From contig NZ_KI632511.1 in assembly GCF_000504285.1 (NCBI RefSeq), forward strand, positions 8,848,154-8,912,153: a stretch of DNA of 64,000 nucleotides. Direction: 5' to 3'. Position numbers and translations under genes: made by a program. Numbering within the stretch: position 1 is the stretch's first letter; each line of letters opens with the position of its first letter. Positions 35,026-42,731 of this stretch are shown here, piece by piece. The stretch comes from Actinospica robiniae DSM 44927 (GTDB taxonomy: Bacteria; Actinomycetota; Actinomycetes; Streptomycetales; Catenulisporaceae). The notes under the pieces were generated by a model. It was given only the letters and a program-made list of their open reading frames with translations. It ran no database searches and had not been told where the DNA came from.

Positions 35026-35057
35026 AGTCAGTCACGGGAGCCCGGCGGGACGGGGTG

Positions 35058-36599
35058 TCAGCTCCAGGCGGTGGCGGCCAGCCAGGAGCTGTCCGCGGCC
35101 CACTGCGAGGTCGCGTCCCAGCTGTTCGAGCCGCCGTCGCCGGCGACGTAGCCGATGTAGTTGTAGTGCCGGATGAACTTGCTGGAGAAGTTCAGCGATT
35201 GCAGGGAGTAGCCGGTCCCGCTGTTGCCCACCTGCGGACAGAAGGTCGCGTCCTGGGCGAACTGGCTGGTTCCGTCGCTCGGCTCCAGGTAGAGCTCGAA
35301 GTTGTAGTGCCGGATGTAGTCGCCGGAGACGTTTGCGGACTCGAGCGAGACGCAGTTGCTGTTGGCCAGGCCGGGCACCACGAGCCAGGTGGCGTCGCCC
35401 TTGTCGGTCGAGGAGCTGGACGAGGTGACGGCCGCGATGACGACCTTGTCGTCACTCGAGTCGTGCTGCAGGTAGTCCGCGGTGCAGCAGGACGTGGTCG
35501 CCTGGATCGAGATGCGCGCGCCGGAGACGAACGGGGTGCTCGGCAGGGTGTAACCGGCCGCGACGACGTTGGCCTGGACCGCGTTGTCGGTGGCGTCGGT
35601 GGGTTCGGTCGCGGTCATGACGCCCTCGAAGAAGCTGCCGTCCGAGGACTTGCTGTTGTCGCCCCCGGTGCCGAGGACGATCGCTCCCTCCTGGTGCATC
35701 GGGGCGTAGCCGCTGGCCGTCGGGAGCGCGCCGCTGTACCAGGTGGTCAGGCTCCCCGATTGGGAGTTACCGCCCTTGATGGCGTAGGTGCTGGTGCCGT
35801 TCGTCTTCACGACGGCGGTCACGAACGGCGTGTTGTTGCCGGTGTTCGCAGTGTTCGAACCGTTGCCGCCGGCGAACAGACCGTTCTCCAAGTCGGCCTG
35901 GACCCACGGACCGATGCCCGAGCACGGCGAGAACCAGCATTCGGTGCCGAAGTTGATGGCGCTCATGTGGCCGTTGCCGTTGTCGTCGCTGTTCGTCTCG
36001 GCGTTGCCGTAGTCGAAGCAGCACCCGTTGTTGACGTGCGTGCCGGAGGCGACCATGTACTCGCCCTGGGCGGTGCTGCCGGTGGCCGTGCCCTTGGCGG
36101 AGTTGTCGCGGTAGCCGTTGCCGGGCGCGATGTAGACGCCGTACGCCTTGTGGCCGCCGACATAGACCGGCAGCGCGGCGGCGTTCGACGCGGTGTCGGC
36201 GCTGCCGTTGCCGCCGGCGCCCTCGACGGTCAGGTCATTGTGATTCGAGGTCTGGTCGTAGATGCGGGTGATGGTGCAGGTGGTCCCGGAGCAGAAGCTG
36301 TCCTGCGTCGCGGCGTTGGCCACGCCGCCGGCGGACAGCGGCGAGACGGTGGTGTACGTGCTGTCGGAGGCGCGCTCTACCTGGTAGAGCGCCCCGCTGT
36401 AGGCGGCGAACAGGGCGCGGGTGGTGCTGTGCGCGGCGACGCAGGGGGTGCCCGCGGCGGCGAGGATGTCGCACGGTTCCTGGGTCGCGGCCTGCGAGGT
36501 GACGGCCGTACAGACCAGCAGTCCGGCGGCGAGGGCGAGGGTGGTGGCGAGGGAGGCGAGGAGTCGGCGGATACGCGTGCGGGCGTGTTGCACAACCAT
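35058..36599 (-). CDS. Secreted alpha-L-arabinofuranosidase B (GH54 with CBM42)
   Basis: A 513-residue extracellular enzyme. Signal peptide: RTRIRRLLASLATTLALAAGLLVCTAVTSQAAT. The catalytic GH54 domain starts EPCDILAAAGTPCVAAHSTTRALFAAYSGALYQVERASD and includes TRIYDQTSNHNDL, NNGCCFDYGNAET and WVQADLENGLFAGGNG (the Glu there matches the family nucleophile region). Residues about 350-513 are an AbfB/CBM42 module with its repeated S(V/L)xSAN..G.YIRHYNFELYLE and FIRHYNYIGYV arabinose-binding units. It removes L-arabinose side chains from arabinoxylan or arabinan. ATG 36599 has GGAG at 6 bp. LacI-type sites lie upstream. Confidence 0.93.
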   Translation of the reverse strand: MVVQHARTRIRRLLASLATTLALAAGLLVCTAVTSQAATQEPCDILAAAGTPCVAAHSTTRALFAAYSGALYQVERASDSTYTTVSPLSAGGVANAATQDSFCSGTTCTITRIYDQTSNHNDLTVEGAGGNGSADTASNAAALPVYVGGHKAYGVYIAPGNGYRDNSAKGTATGSTAQGEYMVASGTHVNNGCCFDYGNAETNSDDNGNGHMSAINFGTECWFSPCSGIGPWVQADLENGLFAGGNGSNTANTGNNTPFVTAVVKTNGTSTYAIKGGNSQSGSLTTWYSGALPTASGYAPMHQEGAIVLGTGGDNSKSSDGSFFEGVMTATEPTDATDNAVQANVVAAGYTLPSTPFVSGARISIQATTSCCTADYLQHDSSDDKVVIAAVTSSSSSTDKGDATWLVVPGLANSNCVSLESANVSGDYIRHYNFELYLEPSDGTSQFAQDATFCPQVGNSGTGYSLQSLNFSSKFIRHYNYIGYVAGDGGSNSWDATSQWAADSSWLAATAWS

Positions 36600-37333
36600 G
36601 TGGAACTCCGTTGTTCATCGTCCATGGGTACTCGGGTGGGTTCGCCGCGCGGCGGGGGAACGGACGCGCGGGCCGTGCTCGCCCGCCGGAGCGGTCTGGG
36701 GTCGGCCGGCCGGCGGAACGGGGCTGCAGCGGCCCGGCCGGGCAGGGCGGCCGGGGCGGAGCATCAGGTCTATACCAATGTGAACGCTAACAATTTAGCG
36801 GAGCAAGCGCACCCGCTGATCTGACGAGAGAGAAGGAAGTCGCGTGGTGCGCCGCGTCACACTATGGCTGCGGGTGCAGAGTGCGTCAAGACTTACCGTG
36901 GTGTTCATGTGAACGCACACAAAACTGCGCGCGACACCGAGGATCACCGGGCCCGGACCCGCAGAGCCTTGACAGGCCTTCACCGGGAGGTGACCATGTC
37001 GGGAAAGAGAGCGCTCTCCCGCGTGGGGTCGGGGGAGCGCTCTCGTTGTGCCGCCGGCTTCCGCGAGGCGTGCGGGTTCATGATCGAACTCTTGAGATCA
37101 CGGCGTTGTCTCGGTCGCTCGACGGCCCGGGGTTATGGCGGTACCGTGGCGGGGCGCTCTGGCAGTTGAATCTTTGACTTATCCGAGCGCGTCGATCACG
37201 CGCCCCGGATTCGCGGCCGGAGCTGATCGAACGCAGGTGGGAATCGACCCGGGAGCCGTCCGTCGGCACCCGGGTTACGGCGTTAGCGCGCCGTTACGAG
37301 ATTCATCCATTACCGGTGAGGGGGAATGGCGAC
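36600..37333. promoter_or_regulatory. 734-bp divergent control region with several LacI-type sites
   Basis: No well-supported gene lies between the GH54 gene and the MHYT gene. The stretch holds TGTGAACGCTAACA at 36779-36792 (imperfect LacI-type palindrome TGTnAnCGnTnACA, 180 bp upstream of GH54), GTTCATGTGAAC at 36903-36914, GAGAGCGCTCTC at 37007-37018 and GGGAGCGCTCTC at 37033-37044, plus a consensus TTGACA at 36969-36974. The first site most probably controls the arabinofuranosidase. The GCGC pair matches the site upstream of the beta-helix gene at 22624 and may serve an unrecognised transcript. Confidence 0.5.
36996..37169 (+). CDS. Possible small Arg-rich protein
   Basis: A 57-codon ORF with a strong GGGAGGTG 4 bp before its ATG and TTGACA 22-27 bp further up. 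Two LacI-type palindromes lie inside its first 50 bases, so if it is a gene its own coding start would be the operator. The peptide is Arg and Gly rich with three Cys; no family is recognised and third-position bias is weaker than in the neighbours. It may only be operator DNA that happens to be open. Confidence 0.22.
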   Translation: MSGKRALSRVGSGERSRCAAGFREACGFMIELLRSRRCLGRSTARGYGGTVAGRSGS

Positions 37334-38122
37334 GTGGGCATCGAAATGCAGGGCTCTTATGGCAGCCCGTACCTGATCGCCCTGGCCTATGCGATGTCCT
37401 GCGTGGGCTGCGGCATGGGGCTCTCCACGATGGCGCGGGCGAGGTCCGCGACCGGACGGGCCCGGCGGCGCTGGCTGGCGCTGGCGGCGGTGTCCATCGG
37501 CGGGACCGGGATCTGGGTGATGCACTTCATCGCCATGCTCGGATACTCGCTGCCGAATACCCAGATCACCTTCAACCTGCCGCTCACCCTGGTGAGCCTG
37601 GCCGTCTCCGTCGGCGTGGTCTGGTACGGACTGCACTTCGCCGTGCGCGGAGAGGGCGGGTTCGTCTCGCTCATCCCGGCCGGCGCGGTCACCGGCATCG
37701 GCGTGGCGGGCATGCACTACCTCGGTATGGCCGCCATGAACGTGCAGGCCTCCGTGCACTACAACCTGCTGCTCGTGGTGCTCTCCGTGGTGATCGCCGT
37801 CACCGCCGCCACCGTCGCGCTGTGGTTCGCGGTCAACCTGCGCGCCGCGGCCGCGATGCTCGGCGCCGCCCTGCTCATGGGCGTGGCCGTGACCGGCATG
37901 CACTTCACCGGCGAAGCCGCGATGGTGGTGAGCACCGCGCACGAGGCGGCCGGCGGCGGCCTGACCTCCAACCAGCTGATCGCGCCGCTCGTCATCGTGG
38001 TCGTGGTCTCCACCTTCGCGATCCTGCTCACCCTGGGCCTGAGCCCGAGCGCGGCCGAGATGGAGCAGGAAGAGCGGGTCAAGGAGAACCTGCAGAAGCT
38101 CGCCGACCTGCGGCGCATCTGA
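37334..38122 (+). CDS. MHYT domain integral membrane sensor protein
   Basis: A 262-residue membrane protein with seven hydrophobic segments. Three MHYT-type motifs lie near the outer face of alternate helices: VMHFIAMLGY, GMHYLGMAAMN and GMHFTGEAAM. MHYT domains are proposed to bind copper and sense O2, CO or NO, often fused to cyclic-di-GMP or kinase domains; here the domain stands alone with a 25-residue charged cytoplasmic tail (EMEQEERVKENLQKLADLRRI). GTG 37334 has AGGGGGA 8 bp upstream. It converges with the conservon, 7 bp from its end, so the two may share a terminator region. Confidence 0.85.
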   Translation: MGIEMQGSYGSPYLIALAYAMSCVGCGMGLSTMARARSATGRARRRWLALAAVSIGGTGIWVMHFIAMLGYSLPNTQITFNLPLTLVSLAVSVGVVWYGLHFAVRGEGGFVSLIPAGAVTGIGVAGMHYLGMAAMNVQASVHYNLLLVVLSVVIAVTAATVALWFAVNLRAAAAMLGAALLMGVAVTGMHFTGEAAMVVSTAHEAAGGGLTSNQLIAPLVIVVVVSTFAILLTLGLSPSAAEMEQEERVKENLQKLADLRRI

Positions 38123-38129
38123 CACCTCG

Positions 38130-38762
38130 TCAGTCCCCCGCGGCGAAGGCCTCCTCACGCGGGGGAGGGGCCGCCGCGGTGCGCGAGAGTGCGAGCAGGT
38201 ACTCGGTCAGCGAGATCAGCACCCTGCGGCAGTCGGCGCGGGAGCGGGCGTCGAAGTTCAGGACCGGGACGACCTCGGGCAGGTCGAGGGCCTGGCGCAG
38301 GGCCTCGGCCGGGTAGACCGGCGCCTCCGGGAAGCCGTTGGCCGCCACGATGAACGCGGAGCCGCGCCGCTCGAGGCGTTCGAGCACGTCGAAGCTCTCC
38401 TCCAGCCGGCGCACGTCCACCAGCACCACCGCGCCGAGCGCGCCGTCGACCAGGCCGTCCCACAGGAACCAGAAGCGCTCCTGGCCGGGCGTGCCGAACA
38501 GGTAGAGCACGATCGACTCGCCCAGGCTGATCCGGCCGAAGTCCATCGCCACCGTCGTCGTGGTCTTCGTCGAGCCGCGGCCGAGCACGTCCAGCCGGGC
38601 GCCGTCCCGGGTCATCGTCTCCTCGGTGGTCAGCGGGCTGATCTCGCTGACGGAGGTGACCAGGGTGGTCTTGCCCACGCCCAGCGGTCCGACCACGGCG
38701 ATCTTCAGCGCCGTCGCCAGCGCGGGATGCAGCGCCGGCGGCTCAGAGCCGTTGAAGGCCAC
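38130..38762 (-). CDS. cvnD: Conservon GTPase (CvnD-type)
   Basis: A 210-residue Ras-like G protein, last gene of the conservon. KIAVVGPLGVGKTTLVTSVSEI is the P-loop, TTTTVAMDFGRI covers switch I, LYLFGTPGQERFWFLWDGLVDGALGAVVLVD holds the DxxG-equivalent GTPGQ and switch II, and FIVAANGF replaces the usual NKxD base-recognition motif, as is normal for this family. It is thought to work with the roadblock protein and the kinase-like protein at the membrane, much as a G-protein-coupled receptor system. It overlaps cvnC by 20 bp. Confidence 0.9.
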   Translation of the reverse strand: MAFNGSEPPALHPALATALKIAVVGPLGVGKTTLVTSVSEISPLTTEETMTRDGARLDVLGRGSTKTTTTVAMDFGRISLGESIVLYLFGTPGQERFWFLWDGLVDGALGAVVLVDVRRLEESFDVLERLERRGSAFIVAANGFPEAPVYPAEALRQALDLPEVVPVLNFDARSRADCRRVLISLTEYLLALSRTAAAPPPREEAFAAGD

Positions 38763-39114
38763 GCAGCACCTCCTGGAGCAGGTCGGGATCGGGCAGCACC
38801 TGCGCCCGCGGCGCGCGGGTGACCGCGAGGCCGGCCGCGACCAGGTCGTCGATGAGCACAGCGGTGGCGCTGAAGGGCAGCCGCAGGTAGGCCGAGCACT
38901 CCGCGGCCGAGAGCGGGGTGGCGCACATCCGCAGGATCGACCGCTGCTCGGGGCCGCGCCCGGCGCTCTCCGCGGCGGCCGCGACCACGAGGGTGACCAG
39001 GTCGATCCGGGTGCGCCCGGACGGACCCACCCGCCCGCCGGTGATCACGTAGATCCGGGCCAGGTCGCGCGCGTCCAGGTCGTCGAGTTCGGGCATCGCA
39101 TACACCGCGGTCAT
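38743..39114 (-). CDS. cvnC: DUF742 protein of the conservon (CvnC-type)
   Basis: A 123-residue DUF742 protein. RIYVITGGRVGPSGRTRIDLVTLV is the family's RPYxxTxGRT..-like N-terminal block and LSAAECSAYLRLPFSATAVLIDDLVAAGLAV is a winged-helix-like C-terminal part. Its biochemical role is unknown; it always sits between the roadblock and GTPase genes of conservons. Its ATG overlaps the cvnB stop by 4 bp and its end overlaps cvnD, so it is translated in step with both. Confidence 0.9.
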   Translation of the reverse strand: MTAVYAMPELDDLDARDLARIYVITGGRVGPSGRTRIDLVTLVVAAAAESAGRGPEQRSILRMCATPLSAAECSAYLRLPFSATAVLIDDLVAAGLAVTRAPRAQVLPDPDLLQEVLRGLQRL

Positions 39115-39521
39115 GCCGGCTCGGGTTCCGGCGCCCTCGGCGCGCTGGCCAGATGCTCGCCGAGGCGGGCCACCAGGTCGCGCATCTGCTGGCCCATCAG
39201 GCCCGCGTCCACGCCCGCGTCGGCCAGCGCGGCGAGGTACGCGCCGGGCCCGGCGGCCATCAGGAAGAAGAACCCGCCGGCCGACTCGATCACCACCAGC
39301 CGCACCTCCCGGCTCGCCTCCGGGTGCATCTGCGCGATGGCCGCGGCCAGGCTCTGCACCCCGGCGCAGGCCGCGGCGAGCCGGTCGGCGAACTCGGCGT
39401 CGGCGCCGCGGTGCGCCATCCGCAGGCCGTCCCCGGAGAGCACCATCACCTGCCTGGTGCCGGGCACGGTGGCCACCAGGTCCTCGAGCATCCAGTCCAG
39501 ATCAGGTCGCAGCCGGTTCAC
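39111..39521 (-). CDS. cvnB: Roadblock/LC7 protein of the conservon (CvnB-type)
   Basis: A 136-residue roadblock/LC7 protein. LDWMLEDLVATVPGTRQVMVLSGDGLRMA, AAACAGVQSLAAAIAQMHPE and VRLVVIESAGGFFFLMAAGPGAYLAALADAGVDAGLMGQQM are the standard blocks; such proteins act as GTPase-activating or scaffold partners for the cognate Ras-like protein (MglB type). The GTG at 39521 overlaps the cvnA stop as GTGA. Its C-terminus is Pro/Glu-rich and short. Confidence 0.9.
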   Translation of the reverse strand: MNRLRPDLDWMLEDLVATVPGTRQVMVLSGDGLRMAHRGADAEFADRLAAACAGVQSLAAAIAQMHPEASREVRLVVIESAGGFFFLMAAGPGAYLAALADAGVDAGLMGQQMRDLVARLGEHLASAPRAPEPEPA

Positions 39522-40801
39522 GGCGCCATCCCCTCCTTCTTCTTCCTCGGGCTCAGGCCCTCGCGCGGCGGTCCGTGCAGGTGGCCGAGCCATTGGCCGG
39601 GTCCGGCGTCGGGCGGCGCCGGTGCCGGTGCCGGGGGCGGCGCCGCCGGCGGTGGCGGCGTGGGCCGCTCGGCCTCGGGCGTGTAGCGGCGCCGGCGTGG
39701 CAGCCCATTGATACTGGCGGGCGCGGTGCCGGCCGCCGCGTGCCGGGCCGAGGCGGCCGAGCGCGGCGGCTCCGAGCGGGTCAGCGGGCTCGCGGCCGGC
39801 GCCGGGTCCGGCTCGGGCAGGGCCTCGGTGATCAGGCGGGCCGGCAGCAGGATGCTCGCGCGTACGCCTCCGCCCTCGCCCGGAGCGAGGGAGACCTTGA
39901 ATCCGGCCGCGCGGGCCAGGCGCCCGACCACGGCCAGGCCCAGCCGCGGCGTCGTGCCCAGGGCCGCGGCTTCGAGCCCTGCGTTCTCGGTGGCCAGCAC
40001 CTGCGCGGCCCGGGCCCGCGCCTCCGGGCCGAGGCCCACGCCGCTGTCTTCGACCTCGATGACCAGGCCGTCCGCGAGCCGCGCGGCGCGCAGCACGACG
40101 TGGGTGTCCGGCGGGGAGTAGCGGGTGGCGTTGTCCAGCAGCTCGGCGAGCGCGTGCACGAGCGCCTCCACCGCCTCGCCGGCCACCGCCGCCGATTCCG
40201 GCAGCGTCCCGATCGTCACCCGGCGGTACTCGGTGATCCGCGACATCGCGCCGCGGAACACGGCCAGCAGCGGCGCCGGCCTGGTCCAACGGCGGCCGGT
40301 GCGCTCGCCGCCGAGGACGGCGAGGCTGTCGGCCAGCCGTCCGATCAACGCGGTGGCGTGGTCGAGGTGCAGCAGGTCCGCGAACACGGCCGGGTCGGCG
40401 CCGTGCCGGTCCTCCATCTCGCGCAGTTCCCGCAGCTGCCGGTTGACCAGCGCCTGGATGCGCCGGGCCAGGCTGACGTAGGGGTGCCGGACGCGCGGCG
40501 CGGGGGGCTCAGGGCGCTGATCGACGACCGGGTCGGGCGGCGCGGCCGCGGCCGGCGGCGCGTCCGGTTCCGATGCGCGTCCGGCCAGGATCAGCGCGGC
40601 CGCGGTGGCCAGCACCGCGGCGAGTTCGAGCCCGATGATCAGGGGTCTGCGTCCAGGAGGGGAGAGCAGGGCGCCGGCCGTCCCCGTCGCGACCGCGATC
40701 ACGACTGCCAGCACAGCGGCCGGCCGGGCCGCGCGCCGGCGCGGCCGGCCGCGGTCGGCTTCGGGATCCGGGGGTGCGGGGGCGGGCCGCGTCAGCGCCA
40801 T
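39518..40801 (-). CDS. cvnA: Sensor histidine kinase-like protein of the conservon (CvnA-type)
   Basis: A 427-residue membrane protein, first gene of the operon. Two transmembrane helices (AAVLAVVIAVATGTAGALL and LIIGLELAAVLATAAALIL) are followed by a dimerisation helix with LLHLDHATALIGRLADSLAVLGG, where the His is in the usual phospho-acceptor position, and a HATPase domain with ALAELLDNATRYSPP (N box), VEDSGVGLGPE (G1) and LGLAVVGRLARAAG (G2). A Pro/Ala-rich tail of about 110 residues ends it. Unlike most CvnA proteins the external loop is very short, so it may sense within the membrane. It is coupled to cvnB by a GTGA overlap. Confidence 0.88.
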   Translation of the reverse strand: MALTRPAPAPPDPEADRGRPRRRAARPAAVLAVVIAVATGTAGALLSPPGRRPLIIGLELAAVLATAAALILAGRASEPDAPPAAAAPPDPVVDQRPEPPAPRVRHPYVSLARRIQALVNRQLRELREMEDRHGADPAVFADLLHLDHATALIGRLADSLAVLGGERTGRRWTRPAPLLAVFRGAMSRITEYRRVTIGTLPESAAVAGEAVEALVHALAELLDNATRYSPPDTHVVLRAARLADGLVIEVEDSGVGLGPEARARAAQVLATENAGLEAAALGTTPRLGLAVVGRLARAAGFKVSLAPGEGGGVRASILLPARLITEALPEPDPAPAASPLTRSEPPRSAASARHAAAGTAPASINGLPRRRRYTPEAERPTPPPPAAPPPAPAPAPPDAGPGQWLGHLHGPPREGLSPRKKKEGMAP

Positions 40802-41302
40802 GGGCGTCCTCGGGTTCGATCAGCGTCGGGCACGCGCGGTATCAGTGCGCGTTCACAGGGTTAGCCATATCCCCTCCGGCCTTGATCCCGCAGCCCGCTT
40901 CGCCGCCCGCCCGGGCGGCGCCACCCGCCGTCCGCCCCGCCTCCGCGCCGGTCGCGCAGGTCAGCGACGGAGCACGGGGAGCCGCCGTGCGCCCGGGGAT
41001 GCCCCGGATGCGCCGGGTGCGCTCCGCCGGAACGGACTTCGAGCGGACTTCCGCCGCCGCGGTGCGTCCCGGATGACACAGTGGGGCGGTCCGAACTACG
41101 TCGGTCGAGGTGGTCAGGCGTGCCCACACGCAGAAAGCAGAACGTGCCCCGGGAGGGGGAGCAGCCGGCCTCAGCCCAGGGCCGCGGCGGCGAATCCGCG
41201 GACGGCCCCGGGATGGCGCCGCCGCACGCCGTCAGACCCGCCCGCCGCACCCGATCCCCCGGAACCGTGAATCCGAGAGCTAGAGCTGATAAGGAGCAGT
41301 CC
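40802..41302. other. 501-bp divergent spacer between cvnA and a roadblock gene
   Basis: The open frames here are short, mutually overlapping and unsupported by ribosome sites, so I call no gene. The stretch should hold the promoters of the minus-strand conservon and of the plus-strand roadblock gene. I could not pick out confident -10/-35 pairs or palindromic operators. Confidence 0.5.
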
Positions 41303-41677
41303 ATGTCCATGACCGTAGACGCCGCGCTCAAGGAGGCTATGGCCGTCGAGGGCGCGATCGGCGCGGCCCTGGTCGACTACAGCAGCGGCATGTCCCTCGG
41401 CGCGATCAGCACGACCAAGGAGCTCGACCTGACGGTCGCGGCGGCCGGCAACACCGAGGTGGTGCGGGCGAAGATGCGCACGATGGACATGCTCAAGATG
41501 AACGACACCATCGAGGACATCCTCATCACGCTCGGGCGCCAGTACCACCTGATCCGGCCGCTCGGCACGCGCACCGGCGCGGGGCTGTTCCTCTACCTGG
41601 CGCTGGACAAGACGCGCGGCAACCTGGCGCTGGCCCGGCACCAGATGCGGCACGTGGCCGACGAGATCGAGCTTTAG
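41303..41677 (+). CDS. Stand-alone roadblock/LC7 domain protein
   Basis: A 124-residue roadblock/LC7 protein: MTVDAALKEAMAVEGAIGAALVDYSSGMSLGAIS, ELDLTVAAAGNTEVVRAKMRTMDMLKMNDTIEDILITLGRQYHLIRPL and GLFLYLALDKTRGNLALARHQMRHVADEIEL. It is a different subgroup from CvnB; similar orphan proteins occur beside regulatory genes in actinobacteria. It faces away from the conservon, so a link is by proximity only: it could compete with or assist CvnB in binding CvnD. ATG 41303 has AAGGAGC upstream. A perfect palindrome terminator follows. Confidence 0.85.
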   Translation: MSMTVDAALKEAMAVEGAIGAALVDYSSGMSLGAISTTKELDLTVAAAGNTEVVRAKMRTMDMLKMNDTIEDILITLGRQYHLIRPLGTRTGAGLFLYLALDKTRGNLALARHQMRHVADEIEL

Positions 41678-41679
41678 CC

Positions 41680-41715
41680 GGTCCGGGGGCCGCACCGCGG
41701 TGCGGCCCCCGGACC
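41680..41715. terminator. 36-bp perfect palindrome, bidirectional terminator
   Basis: GGTCCGGGGGCCGCACCG is followed directly by its exact reverse complement. It lies between the stop codons of the convergent roadblock gene (41677) and lysozyme gene (41729) and would form an 18-bp hairpin (with the innermost pairs opening as loop) in either transcript. Confidence 0.8.
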
Positions 41716-41728
41716 CGGCCGTCGGACC

Positions 41729-42661
41729 TCAGCCCTTGGTGGCCAGGGTCTGCAGCTGCGCGTAGGCGCCGTTGAACACGTCCTGGTCGCCCGGCTCCGA
41801 ACCGGAGTCCGCGTACTGCCAGAAGGTGTAGTAGCCCCAGCCGTTGGGCAGCGTGCCGCCGCCGCTGGCGGTGTAGTTGGCCACCCACAGCGGGTCCTCC
41901 GAGGCGAAGGCGCTGGAGTTGCCGGTGCAGGTGGTCCACCAGTCGGTGGTCGAGTAGATCACCGGGTACGCCTTCTCCTTCGCCGCGTACTCGTTGACGA
42001 ACGACCTGACCCAGCTCACCATCGAGCTCTGCGACAGTCCGTAGCACTCGGCGCCGTAGGGGTTGTACTCGATGTCCAGCGCGCCCGGCAGGGTCTTGCC
42101 GTCGGCCGACCAGCCGCCGCCGTGTGCGATGAAGTAGTCGGCCTGGGCCGCGCCGGTGGAGTTGTTCGGGATGGCGAAGTGGTACGCGCCGCGGATGAGG
42201 CCGGCGTTGTACGGGCCGTTGTACTGGTTGGTGAAGTCGGCGTTCGTGTAGTACGTGCCCTCGGTCGCCTTGGCGTACGAGAAGTCGATGTGCGGCGCGA
42301 TGCTGGACCAGGTCAGGTTGCCCTGGTAGGAGCTGATGTCGATGCCCGGCAGTTGCGGCACGCTGGCGGCCGGGGTGACCGCCGCTTTGGCGGCGGCGGA
42401 CGCGGCGGTGGACTCGTGCGCGGCTACGGTCGAGCCCATGTAGTCGAGCTGCGGGTGGGTGATCGCCTCGGGGTGCACCGGCGTGTTCGGGCGGTCGGCG
42501 GACACCTGGACCATGCTGCCGTTGAGGGCCCGGGCGTAGGTGGCGGCCGGGGCCGCCGCGGCGTGCGCGGCGCCGGCCTGGCCGACGGTCAGGGCGAGCG
42601 TGGCGAGTGCGGCGGACGCGGCAGCGAGCGTCCGGCGCGAGGCGAGTCGAGCAGTCTGCAT
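41729..42661 (-). CDS. Secreted GH25 lysozyme (N-acetylmuramidase)
   Basis: A 310-residue secreted muramidase. The signal peptide (RRTLAAASAALATLALTVGQAGAAHAAA) is followed by about 75 residues of Ala/Pro-rich linker. The GH25 barrel begins LPGIDISSYQGNLTWSSI; FSYAKATEGTYYTNADFTNQYNGPYNAGLIRGAYHFAIPNNS and LPGALDIEYNPYG carry the catalytic Asp-x-Glu pair, with WVANYTASGGGTLPNGWGYYTFWQYAD near the end. It hydrolyses the beta-1,4 bond of peptidoglycan after MurNAc. It is downstream of the CHAP-domain gene on the same strand (70 bp), and they may be read together. Confidence 0.93.
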   Translation of the reverse strand: MQTARLASRRTLAAASAALATLALTVGQAGAAHAAAAPAATYARALNGSMVQVSADRPNTPVHPEAITHPQLDYMGSTVAAHESTAASAAAKAAVTPAASVPQLPGIDISSYQGNLTWSSIAPHIDFSYAKATEGTYYTNADFTNQYNGPYNAGLIRGAYHFAIPNNSTGAAQADYFIAHGGGWSADGKTLPGALDIEYNPYGAECYGLSQSSMVSWVRSFVNEYAAKEKAYPVIYSTTDWWTTCTGNSSAFASEDPLWVANYTASGGGTLPNGWGYYTFWQYADSGSEPGDQDVFNGAYAQLQTLATKG

Positions 42662-42731
42662 CGTCGTTCCTCAGGTGGGTGGGAGTGGGTGAGCGGTGGT
42701 GCGGCCGCGGCGGGCCGGACCTGGCGGGTGG

